Source: JANNWF01 sp038205755
Lineage (GTDB): Bacteria; Pseudomonadota; Gammaproteobacteria; Xanthomonadales; Xanthomonadaceae
Direction of reading: 5' to 3'
Assembly (NCBI GenBank): GCA_038205755.1
Contig: JBBRBN010000003.1
Coordinates: forward strand, 25,739 to 89,738
DNA length: 64,000 nucleotides
The notes below the pieces were generated by a model. The model saw only the letters and a program-made list of their open reading frames with translations. It ran no database searches and was not told where the DNA came from. A program made the translations under genes and the position numbers. Positions 17,854-29,664 of the stretch are shown one piece after another; positions within the stretch are counted from its first letter, which is position 1, and every line of letters begins with the position of its first letter.

Positions 17854-19998
17854 TCAGGGCGAGCGACGCGCTTCGTTGACACCCGCCACTGCGCCCAACC
17901 GGGCCAGCAGCGCGTCCAGCTGGGTGAAGTCGGTCACCTTCAGGGTGAAGCGCAGCTCGGCGATGCTGCTGGCAGGATCGACCCGGCTGTTCAATCCCAG
18001 GATATGGGCGCTGCCGCCGCCAATGACGTTGGTCAAGTCCTTCAGCAGCCACTTGCGGTCGTAGCCTCGCACCAGCACATCGACGCTGAAACTCTGGGCG
18101 CTTCCGCGCCCCCATTCGACCGGCAGCAAGCGTTCCGGATGCTTTCCGTGCAGCCGTTCCAGCGTCGCGCAACCCTGCCGATGAATGCTCACGCCACGGC
18201 CTTGGGTCAGGTAACCAACGATCAAATCGCCGGCGACCGGCTGGCAGCACCGCGCCATCTGGGTCAGCAGATTGCCGACACCCTCGATGGTAAAGCCAGC
18301 CGCCGGCTTGGGCGGCCGCGCCAGCGCGGTCGCCGGCAGTGCCGCCAGCGTCCGGCCGACGTCCAGCCCTGGCTGGGTTACTTCGTGCAGTGCGCGCGCC
18401 ACCTGGGAGATGTTCAAGTCACCAAGTGCCACCGCGACGTGGAGCTCTTCGAGCTTCTGCAGCCGCAGTCGCGGCAGGACCAGACTGATGTCGATCTGGT
18501 GCAGTCCGAGTCGCTTCAACTCGCGATCCAGCAACTCCTTGCCTTCCGCCAGGTTGCGCGCCTGATCCAGGCGATGGAACCAGGCGCGCACCTTGTCGCG
18601 GGCGCGGCCACTGGACAGATAGGCGTTGTGTGAAAGCAGCCAGTCGCGACGCGGCTCGGCGCTCTTCGATGTCAGGATCTCGATCCGGTCACCGCTGCTG
18701 GGCTGATGGGTAAGCGGCACGATCCGGCCGTTGACCTTGGCGCCGCGACAGCGATGCCCGACCTCGGTATGCACGTGATAGGCGAAGTCGAGCACGGTGC
18801 CGCCGTGCGGCAGGTCGATCACCTCGCTCTGCGGGGTCAACACGTAGACGCGATCTTCGATCAGCGACGTGCTCAGTCCAACCTCGGCTGCACGCTCCTC
18901 GTCGCCGTCGCGGCCTTCGAGCAGGGTGCGCATCCACGCGACTTTGCGTTCGAAGTCGGCATCGCCGCCACCGCCCTCCTTGTAGCGCCAGTGCGCCGCC
19001 ACGCCGAGCTCGGCGTGCGCATGCATATCCCAGGTGCGAATCTGGATTTCGACCGTTTTGCCTTCGGCGCCAATCACGGCGGTATGCAGCGACCGGTACT
19101 GGTTGCCCTTGGGGTGAGCGATATAGTCATCGAACTCGTCGGGCACCGGCGTCCACAGCGAGTGCACCAGGCCGAGTGCCGCGTAGCAGCTTCCGACGTC
19201 GGCCACCAGCACGCGCACGGCCCGGATGTCGTACAGCTCACTGAATGGCACGCCCTTGCGCTGCAGCTTCTTCCAGATGCTGTAGATGTGCTTTGGCCGC
19301 CCCGCCACCTCAGCGTCGATGCCGGCGTCGCCCAGCGTCGCCCGCAATCGCGCCTTGAAGGCTTCGATGTAGCGCTCGCGGTCCACGCGCCGTTCATCGA
19401 GCAGCTTGGCGATGCGCTTGTAGACGTCCGGCTGCGAAAAGCGGAAAGCCAGATCTTCCAGCTCCCACTTGAGCTGCCAGATGCCCAATCGATTGGCCAG
19501 CGGCGAGTGGATGTCGGCGGTGAGCTGCGCCAGCTGACGGCGTGCCGGCTCGGGCAGACCCGCTGCCAGCCGCAGGCGCACCAGCTGCCGCGCCAGCAGA
19601 ATCAGTACGACCCGCACGTCGCGGATGATCGCCAGCAGCAGCCGACGCAGGCCCTCCGCGCCGCTGCCGCCGCCGCGCTGGGCGTAAATGGCCCAGACCT
19701 TCTCCGCCTCATGCTGTCCGGCCACCAGCTCAGCCACCGTGCCAGCGAGCCAGGCAGCAGCGGGTCCAGGCGCGGCGGCGGCGGCAGCGTACAGCGCCGC
19801 CGCCGAGAGCGTATCGCCGTCCGCGTTCAGGGCGTCGAGCACCTCCAGCGTCTGCGCCAGTTCGCGCTCGCGCTCAGCGCCAGGACCCAGCGCCTCAACG
19901 CACCACAGCGTCATGGCATCCAGCAGCGTCGGCAGGCCGGGTTCACGGTCACGCTGCCAATCGCTGAGGCTGAGAATGGGCTGATCAGATCGCTTCAC
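17854..19998 (-). CDS. relA: (p)ppGpp synthetase RelA
   Basis: A 714-residue long RSH enzyme that makes (p)ppGpp on starved ribosomes. The N-terminal region lacks the HD hydrolase residues, and the synthetase domain has LYDIRAVRVLV and PDEFDDYIAHPKGNQYRS, the EFDD form typical of monofunctional RelA rather than SpoT. A TGS domain follows (VYVLTPQSEVIDLPHGGTV), then a Cys-containing zinc-finger region (MARCCQPV) and a C-terminal ACT domain. The GTG at 19998 (VKRSDQPIL) gives the family's usual length, but no Shine-Dalgarno is evident and the start lies only 13 bases from the upstream terminator, so the start is less certain than the identity. Confidence 0.92.
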   Translation of the reverse strand: MKRSDQPILSLSDWQRDREPGLPTLLDAMTLWCVEALGPGAERERELAQTLEVLDALNADGDTLSAAALYAAAAAAPGPAAAWLAGTVAELVAGQHEAEKVWAIYAQRGGGSGAEGLRRLLLAIIRDVRVVLILLARQLVRLRLAAGLPEPARRQLAQLTADIHSPLANRLGIWQLKWELEDLAFRFSQPDVYKRIAKLLDERRVDRERYIEAFKARLRATLGDAGIDAEVAGRPKHIYSIWKKLQRKGVPFSELYDIRAVRVLVADVGSCYAALGLVHSLWTPVPDEFDDYIAHPKGNQYRSLHTAVIGAEGKTVEIQIRTWDMHAHAELGVAAHWRYKEGGGGDADFERKVAWMRTLLEGRDGDEERAAEVGLSTSLIEDRVYVLTPQSEVIDLPHGGTVLDFAYHVHTEVGHRCRGAKVNGRIVPLTHQPSSGDRIEILTSKSAEPRRDWLLSHNAYLSSGRARDKVRAWFHRLDQARNLAEGKELLDRELKRLGLHQIDISLVLPRLRLQKLEELHVAVALGDLNISQVARALHEVTQPGLDVGRTLAALPATALARPPKPAAGFTIEGVGNLLTQMARCCQPVAGDLIVGYLTQGRGVSIHRQGCATLERLHGKHPERLLPVEWGRGSAQSFSVDVLVRGYDRKWLLKDLTNVIGGGSAHILGLNSRVDPASSIAELRFTLKVTDFTQLDALLARLGAVAGVNEARRSP

Positions 19999-20011
19999 GA
20001 TTCGCAGTGTA

Positions 20012-20044
20012 GAAAAAACGAAACGCCGGAGGGGGCCCCGGCGC
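20012..20044 (-). terminator. Rho-independent terminator of the secreted-protein gene
   Basis: On the minus strand the sequence folds as CGCCGG - loop - CCGGCG (arms at 20038-20043 and 20024-20029, read leftward) and continues into TTTCGTTTTTT. It lies 32 bases past the stop of the 20076-22103 gene and 14 bases before the relA start. Confidence 0.8.
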
Positions 20045-20075
20045 TTCTGGTCAAGCCAAACCAGCCGGACTGGGG

Positions 20076-22103
20076 TCAGGGTGGCGAGGACTGGTAGCGA
20101 ATCCGCAGGTTTTGCGGCAGCGAGACGGCGGCCGGTGATCCGTCGTCTATCACGCTGATGGCGCAATCCACCGCACCCGGCACTCCGGCCAGCGTTGCGA
20201 CCAGAATGAAGTTGCCGGCGCCACCTGGCTCGTTGACCAACGGAAGTGTCCCGCCGAGGAAGAACGCGCTCGGCGCAACGCCATTCTCACTGGCCGCCGT
20301 GCAGGCTCCCTCCACCAGCCGGGCAAAGCCCAAGCCATCTTTCTGGGTGTTTGGACGCACCACCTGTCCGGCTTCGTCCACGGCAGTGAGCGGTCCCGGC
20401 ACTCGGCCGGTGATGAAGTTGCTGGCCGAGGCGGTGCAGCCGCTGCCCAGACAGCCGCCCACACCTTCGGTCATGACGATTTCGGCGCCAGCCACGTTAA
20501 GCACGAACAGCGGCGGATCGTTTACCGCGTTGACCGTCACCTGGAACGCGCGCAGTGCCGGAGCGGCATTGCCGTCCGTCGCCGAAATCTGCAGCGTCGC
20601 CACACCGTTCTGGTCCGGAGCAGGCGTCATGGTCAGCGAATAGGGACTGCCGCTGCCGCTGATCACCAGACTGCCGGGCGGGAACAACGTCGCGTTGTTG
20701 CTGCTGACGGTCGGCGTCTGCAGCGGATCGCCCTCGGGATCGACCACCGTGAACGGCACCACCAGCGGGGTGCCGTCTTCCTGCATTGACTGGTTGCCGA
20801 CCGGTCCGATCTGGGGCTGCTGGTTGGAAATGATGTCCGCGGCCAGCCAGGCCGCGTTGTTGGTGAGGTTGGCATCCGGGCCACCGCCACCGGCCGGCTC
20901 TACGAATGCCGCGTAGCCCAACTGCCCGCGCTGGCCAGGCGTCGCAGAGGCCGTCACCACGCGGGTCAGGGTGAATTCGTAACCTTGGCCAGCCGGAATC
21001 ACGCCCAGGTTGAGCGAAATCGGAAAACCAAACGCCGGGCAGGCACCCGCCGCACCGATTCGCACGCAGGTGCTGCTGCCGGATTCACCTGCCAGCAGCT
21101 GCGCCGGCTGCGGCTGGCCGGGCTGGGCGATGGCCTGGGCGCCGGTGGCAAACTCGCGCAGCCTGACGTCGGCAGCCGCGGTGTCGCCCTCGTTGACCAC
21201 GCGCACGACGTACTGCAGCGCTCCGCCGGGCAGGGCGCCGGTGCTGCGCTGGTTGTTCGAGGAGGTGCCGCTGCCGATGCCCGTCATGCTGACCACGACA
21301 TCGGAGGGATTTTCCACCGCCGTCGGTGTCTCAAAGCCGGAGGTGAAGATCGTGTTGCCGATCGGCCCGCCCCCGGGCGTCGGCGTGACGGTCGAGGATG
21401 CAACGCTGCACTGCACGCCGGGCGTATTGCTGCCGCCAGCGATGACCGGCACCAAGTTGAAGCTGCCCAGCGCGTAGTCGAGGCTGCTGAAGCCCGGCAA
21501 GAAGACGGCGGTGCCGGCATTGAACAGCGGATCATTTGAGCTGTTCATGCGGATCGCGAGGCCTGAGCCGCCTGCGATGACGTAGCTGGTGCACAGCACC
21601 GGCTCCGCCACCCGAATCTGGAACGTCCGGGTCGGCAGGTCGAAACGCACGCTCTCAGCCACTGGCAGTCGTCGCTGGGTCGGAAAGATCAGACCCAGAT
21701 TGGTGGACGTGGTGTGGCTCGATGCGCAGTTTGTCGGGACCGAAGCGCCGAGCAGGCCGAGTGCGAAAGTCACCGAACTCGGCAGGTATTCGATCGGTGC
21801 GCCCAGCGTGCCCGGCAACGCACCGGTGGCAATCGGATAAGCGACGCCGTCGAGCTGCAGCCTCAGGACACCGGCACCGGGAACCTGCGCCGAGTTGCAC
21901 ACAAAGTTCCCGGCGCGCGTGGTTGCAATCAACGCTTTGGTCGCGATGTCAAATCGGGCCGAGGTCAATGCCACCGAACGTCGGGTCTCAGCCGAGGAGG
22001 GCCCGCTCACGACCTGCAGCGTCGGGTCAATTGCAGCAACAGAAGTGCTGGCCAGAAGGCCGGCAACCGTGAGTGCGAGAGCGGAACGACGGTGGTCAGT
22101 CAT
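20076..22103 (-). CDS. Large secreted protein with cadherin-like repeats and IFTSGFE motif
   Basis: A 675-residue exported protein. A signal peptide (about 1-24, ending STSVAA) is followed by a cysteine-containing region (to about 230). A central IFTSGFE motif marks a domain boundary; motifs of this form are frequent in secreted proteins of Lysobacterales. Then come a beta-rich segment resembling DUF11 (SDVVVSMTGIGSG, YVVRVVNEGDTAAADVR) and cadherin-like or Ig-like modules with VDPEGDPLQTP and VNAVNDPP. No catalytic motif is visible, so an adhesive or structural role outside the cell is likely but unproven. It is a single gene with its own terminator. Confidence 0.6.
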   Translation of the reverse strand: MTDHRRSALALTVAGLLASTSVAAIDPTLQVVSGPSSAETRRSVALTSARFDIATKALIATTRAGNFVCNSAQVPGAGVLRLQLDGVAYPIATGALPGTLGAPIEYLPSSVTFALGLLGASVPTNCASSHTTSTNLGLIFPTQRRLPVAESVRFDLPTRTFQIRVAEPVLCTSYVIAGGSGLAIRMNSSNDPLFNAGTAVFLPGFSSLDYALGSFNLVPVIAGGSNTPGVQCSVASSTVTPTPGGGPIGNTIFTSGFETPTAVENPSDVVVSMTGIGSGTSSNNQRSTGALPGGALQYVVRVVNEGDTAAADVRLREFATGAQAIAQPGQPQPAQLLAGESGSSTCVRIGAAGACPAFGFPISLNLGVIPAGQGYEFTLTRVVTASATPGQRGQLGYAAFVEPAGGGGPDANLTNNAAWLAADIISNQQPQIGPVGNQSMQEDGTPLVVPFTVVDPEGDPLQTPTVSSNNATLFPPGSLVISGSGSPYSLTMTPAPDQNGVATLQISATDGNAAPALRAFQVTVNAVNDPPLFVLNVAGAEIVMTEGVGGCLGSGCTASASNFITGRVPGPLTAVDEAGQVVRPNTQKDGLGFARLVEGACTAASENGVAPSAFFLGGTLPLVNEPGGAGNFILVATLAGVPGAVDCAISVIDDGSPAAVSLPQNLRIRYQSSPP

Positions 22104-22366
22104 TGGGGGCGTGGACTCCAGGTCTCGGAAAGAGCAGCTTCCGACGACGTAAGCATTGAGGCGACTGGCATGAAAGGCTGGAATGCACGCGGGCCTGTGA
22201 GCTGCCGTGAGTGCACGGAGTGTAACGGACGATGATTCTCACGGGTGAACTCGCGGTTAACCCGGAAATCGGGTCCAAGGCTGGAGCGCAGGTATGCTGG
22301 GCCACGGTGCAGGCGGGCGGCTTTCCGTACAATCCCTTTTCTTCGTTGCCACTGATCGAGCCCTGC

Positions 22367-22840
22367 ATGCACCGTCTTGTCCTGCTTCTGAGCCTGCTGA
22401 TTGCGCCCGTCACCCTGCTCGCCGAAACGTTTTCGTCGCTGGAGGAGCGCATGAGTCAAAGCGAGTTCAAGGCCGCTGGCCTCGAAAAGCTCAGCTCCGC
22501 CGAGCTGCAGGCGCTGAATAGCTGGCTGCGTGAGCGCAGCGCCGAGGCCGCGACCAGGTCGGCCGCCATCGCACCAGCCGGCATCGATCAACGTGGCCTG
22601 CGGCTGCCGGTTGCCGACCAGGACGAGATCGTCTCGCGCATCGCCGGTGATTTCCGTGGATGGTCTGGACGCACCCGATTCACCTTGGAGAACGGCCAGA
22701 TCTGGGAGGGCGGCGGCGACAGCACGCTGAGCGTCCGGCTGGTCGACCCGGTAGTGAGGATTTCCCAAGGCACGCTGGGCACCTGGTACCTGCGTGTCGA
22801 CGGCTACAACACTACCGCCAAGGTCAAGCGGATCCAGTAG
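22367..22840 (+). CDS. Small secreted protein of unknown function
   Basis: A 157-residue exported protein. ATG 22367 begins a signal peptide, MHRLVLLLSLLIAPVTLLAE, with predicted cleavage after about residue 19; earlier in-frame codons lack hydrophobic signal character. The mature part opens with a helix rich in Glu and Leu (LEERMSQSEFKAAGLEKL) and ends in a compact beta region (FTLENGQIWEGGG, GTWYLRVDGYN). The short helix followed by a beta barrel-like tail recurs in hypothetical proteins of this order, but I do not recognise a named family. Divergent from the large secreted protein, convergent with hrpA. Confidence 0.6.
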   Translation: MHRLVLLLSLLIAPVTLLAETFSSLEERMSQSEFKAAGLEKLSSAELQALNSWLRERSAEAATRSAAIAPAGIDQRGLRLPVADQDEIVSRIAGDFRGWSGRTRFTLENGQIWEGGGDSTLSVRLVDPVVRISQGTLGTWYLRVDGYNTTAKVKRIQ

Positions 22841-22877
22841 CCGCGCTTGAGCGGAGATTTGGCTTGCTGGCGGGAGG

Positions 22878-25800
22878 TCAGCGGGGGCGCGGCTGGTTGA
22901 GCCCCTCCAGCATCCGGGCGAGCCGTTTGGCCGACACGCTGCCGCGAGTGCCAAGCTCCTGCGCGAACATCGAGACCCGCAGCTCTTCCAGCAGCCAGCG
23001 CAATTCGATCCATCCTGACTGCTCCGCGGCAGCACTGGCGCGAGCGGCCTGCAGCGCCTGGGCGAACGGCAGCAGCTCCAGCATCCGCGCCTGATCGCGA
23101 GCCGGGTCGTGCAGCAGGCGTTCGGCGCGCAGGCGCATGCCGCGCAGATAGCGCGGCAGCTCGGTCAGCTGCTCAGGCGGCGTGGTCAGGAGGAAATGCG
23201 CCGGTACCAGCTGCTCGAGCTGTTCGCGCAGATCGTCCAGGTTGGCCTTGGCGTAGCCCATCAACGGCGGCTCCAGCGCGGGCCGCAGCTCGGCAATCGC
23301 CTGCAGGATGGCCTCGACAAGTCCGAGCAGCTGCAGTGCGCGGGGAAACAGCTCGGCGCCGACCTCAGCCCGCGCCTGCTCGAAAGCGCCCGCGCTGCGA
23401 ATCACGCCCAGCGGGCGCTGACACAACGCTTCGAAAGCCGCCTTCACAAGGTCCTGCCGCAAGGCGTCCGCACTGCGCCCACCGGGCGCCGCATCGACCG
23501 CCGCGAAGCCCTGCAGGGCGGCATAGAGAAGGCCGAGCCGCGGCGCAATCGGGAGCTGCCGGCGAGCGTGCTTGACGCGATCCGCCAGGGCGAACTCAAG
23601 CAGTCGACGCACCCCGCCGGCGTGCTCGCGCAGGGCGACTGCGCGCTCTGCGAAGACCTGCATTGCCACCGCATCGCCGCTATCCACCAGCGCCGGAAAG
23701 GCGGCAATGCCCGCCTCACCGCGAACTTCATCCGGGATCGGCTCAGCGGGGAACTCGCGCAGCCCGCTGCGTGCCAGCGTGCCTGCCGCCTGGTGCGCGA
23801 ACGCCTGGTCGGCCTGCTGCCCATAGCTGGACTGCAGCTCGGCAAAATCCCGTGATTCGGCCAACACACGCTGGCCGTCGCGATCCAGCAGACGCAGATT
23901 GAACGTCAGATGGGCGTCGATCGAGCGCGTCTGCAAGTCCAACGCCGCAATCGCTGCGCCGGTGGTGCGCCGCAGAAAGCGTGACAGCTCGCCCTCCAGG
24001 CTGTCGGCAGACGGCGTCGGCCACGCCTCCCGGAACGCGCGCGCAAAATCCGGCGCTGGCACGCAGCTGCGGCGCAGCGCCTTTGGCAGGCTGCGGATCA
24101 GCGCTGCCGCCTTCTCTTCGACCAGGCCTGGCACCAGCCAACCGAGCCGGGCCGGATCCAGCGCATTGAGCAGATGCAGCGGCACCACCAGCGTTACGCC
24201 GTCATCGATGGCGCCCGGCTCAAAGCGGTAGTGCAGCGCCAGTCGGGCGTTACCCAAAGCGAACACCTTTGGAAATCTGTCGCCCTCGCTGCCCTCATCC
24301 GGCAGCAGTTCGGCAAGCGGCCACTCCAGCGCCGCCCGCTCGGCGTGCGTGGCCCGCCGGTACCAGGCATCGAGTCCGGCGACGCTGTTGATATCCGACG
24401 GCAGCCGGTCCAGATACCAGCCGGCCTGCCAATCCTCATCAGCCACCAGCCCGGCCCGGCGGCGCTGCGCTTCTTCTTCCCGCGCCCGCTCCACGGTGGC
24501 CAGATTGCGCGAGACAAATGCCGCCCGGCAGTCGATCTCGCCGGGCAGCAGGCCCTGGCGCACAAAGATCTCGCGCGACTCCTCCGGATACAGGCCGCCG
24601 TAGTGGATCGGTCGCTTCGGCGCCAGCACCAGCCCGAACAGGCTGATCTGCTCGCTGCCGACGACCCGGCCCTGGCTGCGCGACCATCGCGGGTCGAAGT
24701 GCTTGCGGGTCAGCAGATGCGGTGCCTCCGCCACCACCCACTCCGGCTCGATGCGCGCGTTGGTCATGGCGTAGACGCGCTGGGTGTCGAGTAGGACCGC
24801 CGAAAGCACCCAGTTGGGCGGCTGGCCAGCCAGGGTGGAGCCGGGGAACAGCGTGTAGCGACGCTGCCGCGGGCCGTCGTACTGGCGCTTGTCGTCCTTG
24901 CGGCCGATCTGGGTCGGCATGCCGGCAATCAGCGCTCGATGCAGCGAGGGATAGTCGGCGGGCTGGGTGCTGGTCTGCCAGCCGAGCGATTCACTGACCA
25001 GCAAAAGCTGACGATGCAGCTCACGCCACTCGCGCATGCGCAAAAAGCTCAAGAAGCGCTTGCCGCACCAGTCGCGCAGCTTCGACTGGGTCAGCTCCTC
25101 GTGCGCCGCCTGGTAGTCTGCAAACAGGTTGAGGATGGCAACGAATTCGGACTTGGAATCGGTCCATTGGGCATGCGCGGCGTCGGCCGCCTGACGGGCA
25201 TCGGCCGGGCGCTCACGCGGATCCGGAATGCCCAGATAGGACGTGATGGCCAGCATCTCGCGCAGCGCCGCATTGCGGCTGGCTGCCACCAGCATGCGGG
25301 CCAGCTTGACGTCGACCGGCAGCCGCGACATCTCGCGCCCGATCGGCGTCAGGCGGCGTTCGCCGTCGACCGCCCCCAGCTCCGCCAGCTGCTGCCAACC
25401 ATCGGTAATCGCGCGCGGATCGGGAGGATCAATGAACGGGAACTCGTCAACCCGCCCAAGCCCCAAGGCAAGCATGCGCAGGATCACGCCGGCCAACGCC
25501 GCGCGCCGGATCTCCGGGTCGGTGTAGGCCGGTCGACCCAGATAGTCGGTCTCGTCGTACAGGCGATAGCAGACCCCGGCGGCGATGCGGCCGCAACGGC
25601 CCTTGCGCTGGTCGGCGCTGGCCCGCGAGATGCGCTCGATGTGCAACCGGTCAAGCTTGAGGCGCGGGCTATAGCGCTTGACCCGGGCGTCGCCGGGGTC
25701 GATTACATAGCGTATTCGGGGCACCGTAAGGGACGTCTCGGCCACGTTGGTCGCGAGCACGATGCGGCGTTTTGTGCCTGGGTTGAACACCCGATCCTGG

Positions 25801-26810
25801 TCGCGCGCCGACAGTCGCGCGTATAGCGGCAGCACCTCGCTCTCGCGGTACTGGCGGCGTGACAGCGCACGATGGGTGTCGTGGATATCGCGTTCACCGG
25901 GCAGGAAGATCAGCACGTCGCCGCGCGGATCCTCAGCGGTGATCTCGTCCACCGCCGCCACAATCGCCGCCACCGGATCGCTGTCACTCGGGCGCGCGGC
26001 GCGGCCCGGCTTAGCGGTCGCCGCTGACGCCAGCGCGACGTCCGAGGGCTCGCCGGGTGGCCGCCAGCGGACTTCGACCGGGTAGCTGCGCCCCTCCACC
26101 GACAGCGTCGGCGCATCGTCGAAGTGGCGAGCGAAGCGGCCGGTGTCGATGGTTGCCGAGGTGACGATCAGCTTAAGGTCGCGCCGCTTGCGCAACAGAC
26201 CCTTCAGGTAGCCGAGCAGAAAATCGATGTTGAGGCTGCGCTCGTGCGCCTCATCAAGAATGATCGTGTCGTAGCGCGACAGAAACCGGTCGGACTGGAT
26301 CTCGGCCAGCAGGATGCCGTCGGTCATGAACTTGATCGCGGTGGCATCGCTGACCTGTTCGGTAAATCGCACCTGATAGCCAACCACGCCACCGGGCTGC
26401 ACGCCCAGCTCCTCCGCAACCCGCTTCGCCACCGAGCGCGCGGCGATTCGACGCGGCTGGGTGCAGCCGATCATGCCGGCGCTGCCGCGCCCGGCCGCCA
26501 GACAGAGCTTGGGCAGTTGGGTGGTCTTACCTGAGCCGGTCTCACCGGCGATGACCACCACCGGATGGCGAGTAATCAGCTCGATGATGCGTTCGCCCTC
26601 GCGGGCGACCGGCAAACTGGTATCGAAGGTGGGCGTGGGCAGCGCGGCCGCGCGACGCTCCCGCTGCGCCGCCGAGAGCTCTGCCGCGGTGAGGAACGCC
26701 GCCTGATCCGCTTCGTCCTTTGAGCCGTTCCAGCGCGACAGCAGCCGCTGCAGCCGCGCGTGGTCACGCGTCAGGCAGCGGCGCAGGAGTTGACTGGGAT
26801 CAGCGGGCAT
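22878..26810 (-). CDS. hrpA: ATP-dependent RNA helicase HrpA
   Basis: A 1310-residue DEAH-box helicase, matching the roughly 1300 residues of the enterobacterial protein. Motifs: GETGSGKTTQLPK (Walker A), DEAHERS, TSATI, AETSLTVPRIRYVID and QRKGRCGR, followed by helicase-associated and DUF3418-type regions. HrpA acts in the cytoplasm on mRNA and on stalled ribosomes. ATG 26810 (MPADPSQLL) gives the family length; the upstream frame is non-conserved. It is divergent from recQ across a 280-base gap with no obvious regulatory site. Confidence 0.93.
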   Translation of the reverse strand: MPADPSQLLRRCLTRDHARLQRLLSRWNGSKDEADQAAFLTAAELSAAQRERRAAALPTPTFDTSLPVAREGERIIELITRHPVVVIAGETGSGKTTQLPKLCLAAGRGSAGMIGCTQPRRIAARSVAKRVAEELGVQPGGVVGYQVRFTEQVSDATAIKFMTDGILLAEIQSDRFLSRYDTIILDEAHERSLNIDFLLGYLKGLLRKRRDLKLIVTSATIDTGRFARHFDDAPTLSVEGRSYPVEVRWRPPGEPSDVALASAATAKPGRAARPSDSDPVAAIVAAVDEITAEDPRGDVLIFLPGERDIHDTHRALSRRQYRESEVLPLYARLSARDQDRVFNPGTKRRIVLATNVAETSLTVPRIRYVIDPGDARVKRYSPRLKLDRLHIERISRASADQRKGRCGRIAAGVCYRLYDETDYLGRPAYTDPEIRRAALAGVILRMLALGLGRVDEFPFIDPPDPRAITDGWQQLAELGAVDGERRLTPIGREMSRLPVDVKLARMLVAASRNAALREMLAITSYLGIPDPRERPADARQAADAAHAQWTDSKSEFVAILNLFADYQAAHEELTQSKLRDWCGKRFLSFLRMREWRELHRQLLLVSESLGWQTSTQPADYPSLHRALIAGMPTQIGRKDDKRQYDGPRQRRYTLFPGSTLAGQPPNWVLSAVLLDTQRVYAMTNARIEPEWVVAEAPHLLTRKHFDPRWSRSQGRVVGSEQISLFGLVLAPKRPIHYGGLYPEESREIFVRQGLLPGEIDCRAAFVSRNLATVERAREEEAQRRRAGLVADEDWQAGWYLDRLPSDINSVAGLDAWYRRATHAERAALEWPLAELLPDEGSEGDRFPKVFALGNARLALHYRFEPGAIDDGVTLVVPLHLLNALDPARLGWLVPGLVEEKAAALIRSLPKALRRSCVPAPDFARAFREAWPTPSADSLEGELSRFLRRTTGAAIAALDLQTRSIDAHLTFNLRLLDRDGQRVLAESRDFAELQSSYGQQADQAFAHQAAGTLARSGLREFPAEPIPDEVRGEAGIAAFPALVDSGDAVAMQVFAERAVALREHAGGVRRLLEFALADRVKHARRQLPIAPRLGLLYAALQGFAAVDAAPGGRSADALRQDLVKAAFEALCQRPLGVIRSAGAFEQARAEVGAELFPRALQLLGLVEAILQAIAELRPALEPPLMGYAKANLDDLREQLEQLVPAHFLLTTPPEQLTELPRYLRGMRLRAERLLHDPARDQARMLELLPFAQALQAARASAAAEQSGWIELRWLLEELRVSMFAQELGTRGSVSAKRLARMLEGLNQPRPR

Positions 26811-27090
26811 GGCGTTCGGGCAGGTCACGTGGCCGCCCTTGCTGGCGGGAGATGGGTGCGGGCGGGGCCGCAGTTTAGCGAGGACGTGGCTGCGGCCCGG
26901 TGAATACAGCCACTGGCAGCGCTCGCAGCAAACCCGCAGATGCGCGCAGGCTGCGATACTTCGCGGGCAACCTGCGGCACGAAATGGGCAGCGCGTTGGT
27001 TTCAGCGCGGCTGTTTCGCCCGTCGCCACGCACACGCTGCGGCCACATTCCGCTCATCCCTCCGTCCGACACGACACTCCGATCCGACCC

Positions 27091-28911
<1,821 letters not shown>

Positions 28912-29048
28912 CCGCCGGATAGCAGTGCGCGCCGGCGCCAAGGCCATTGCGCCGCGCACGACGGACCTTGCGATCTGCACGTCGGACGAGCCAACCGGGG
29001 CCTTGCGACATCGCCGCAAACCCGCTCCGCAGTGCGCTTTGCGTGCGC

Positions 29049-29064
29049 TGGCACATCCCTTGCT
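29049..29064 (+). promoter_or_regulatory. Sigma-54 (-24/-12) promoter for the DUF2383 gene
   Basis: TGGCACATCCCTTGCT, with GG and GC separated by exactly ten bases, fits the sigma-54 consensus in both boxes. It lies 95 bases before the DUF2383 start in a gene-free gap. Confidence 0.72.
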
Positions 29065-29158
29065 GGACTACGAGAGATCACCACCGCCGGCCTAGCCAGC
29101 GCCGGTGATCGGCGCGTCTTGATGGATGCGCTCATCCCCTATCGCAAGGACCACACCA

Positions 29159-29596
29159 ATGAAGAACGCAAGCACGCTGCAGGACCTCGTCCAGATCGCC
29201 CGTGACAGCCTCGAGTTCTATACCGAGGCCGCCAAGGAAGTGAAGGACATCGGCCTCAAGGCCACCTTCTCCCGGATGGCCGTTGCCAAGCGCGAGCTGA
29301 TCGAGTCGCTGTCAACCAAGCTGGTCGCCCAAAACGAGGTCGTTCCGACCGGCGGATCAGTGGTCGGAAAGATGCGTCAGCTGTATGCCGACGTCCGCTC
29401 GAGCATGAGCTCGAACGAGGAAAAGATTTACGTGGCACAGCTCGAAGAAACCGAAGACCGCCTGCTTGAGCACTACGAAGCAGCCGTCAAGGACGTCGAG
29501 GATCCGATCATCGTCGCCATGCTGCAGGCACACCTGACCCGCGTTCGCGCCTGTCATGGCGAAATGCGCAGCCTCAAGCTGCGCCTCGCCGCCTGA
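29159..29596 (+). CDS. DUF2383 (PA2169-type) four-helix-bundle stress protein
   Basis: A 145-residue all-helical protein. The frame LQDLVQIARDSLEFYTEAAKEV followed by EETEDRLLEHYEAAVKDV is typical of the ferritin-like DUF2383 family, whose function is not established. Members are cytoplasmic and often sit among general-stress genes. ATG 29159 was chosen for the AAGGA at 29146-29150, eight bases upstream; the in-frame ATG at 29126 has none. It is expressed from the sigma-54 promoter at 29049 by inference and ends at a hairpin about 70 bases downstream. Confidence 0.8.
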   Translation: MKNASTLQDLVQIARDSLEFYTEAAKEVKDIGLKATFSRMAVAKRELIESLSTKLVAQNEVVPTGGSVVGKMRQLYADVRSSMSSNEEKIYVAQLEETEDRLLEHYEAAVKDVEDPIIVAMLQAHLTRVRACHGEMRSLKLRLAA

Positions 29597-29664
29597 ACCG
29601 GGCGGACCGGATCCACTTCGCCCGGCACCTGTCGGGCGAGGGGCCAGTTGCAGCCATGCAACCC

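Noticed and set aside
22327..22332. TACAAT as a -10 box before the small secreted protein gene
   Set aside because: No acceptable -35 box at 16-18 bases upstream, so it is likely chance.
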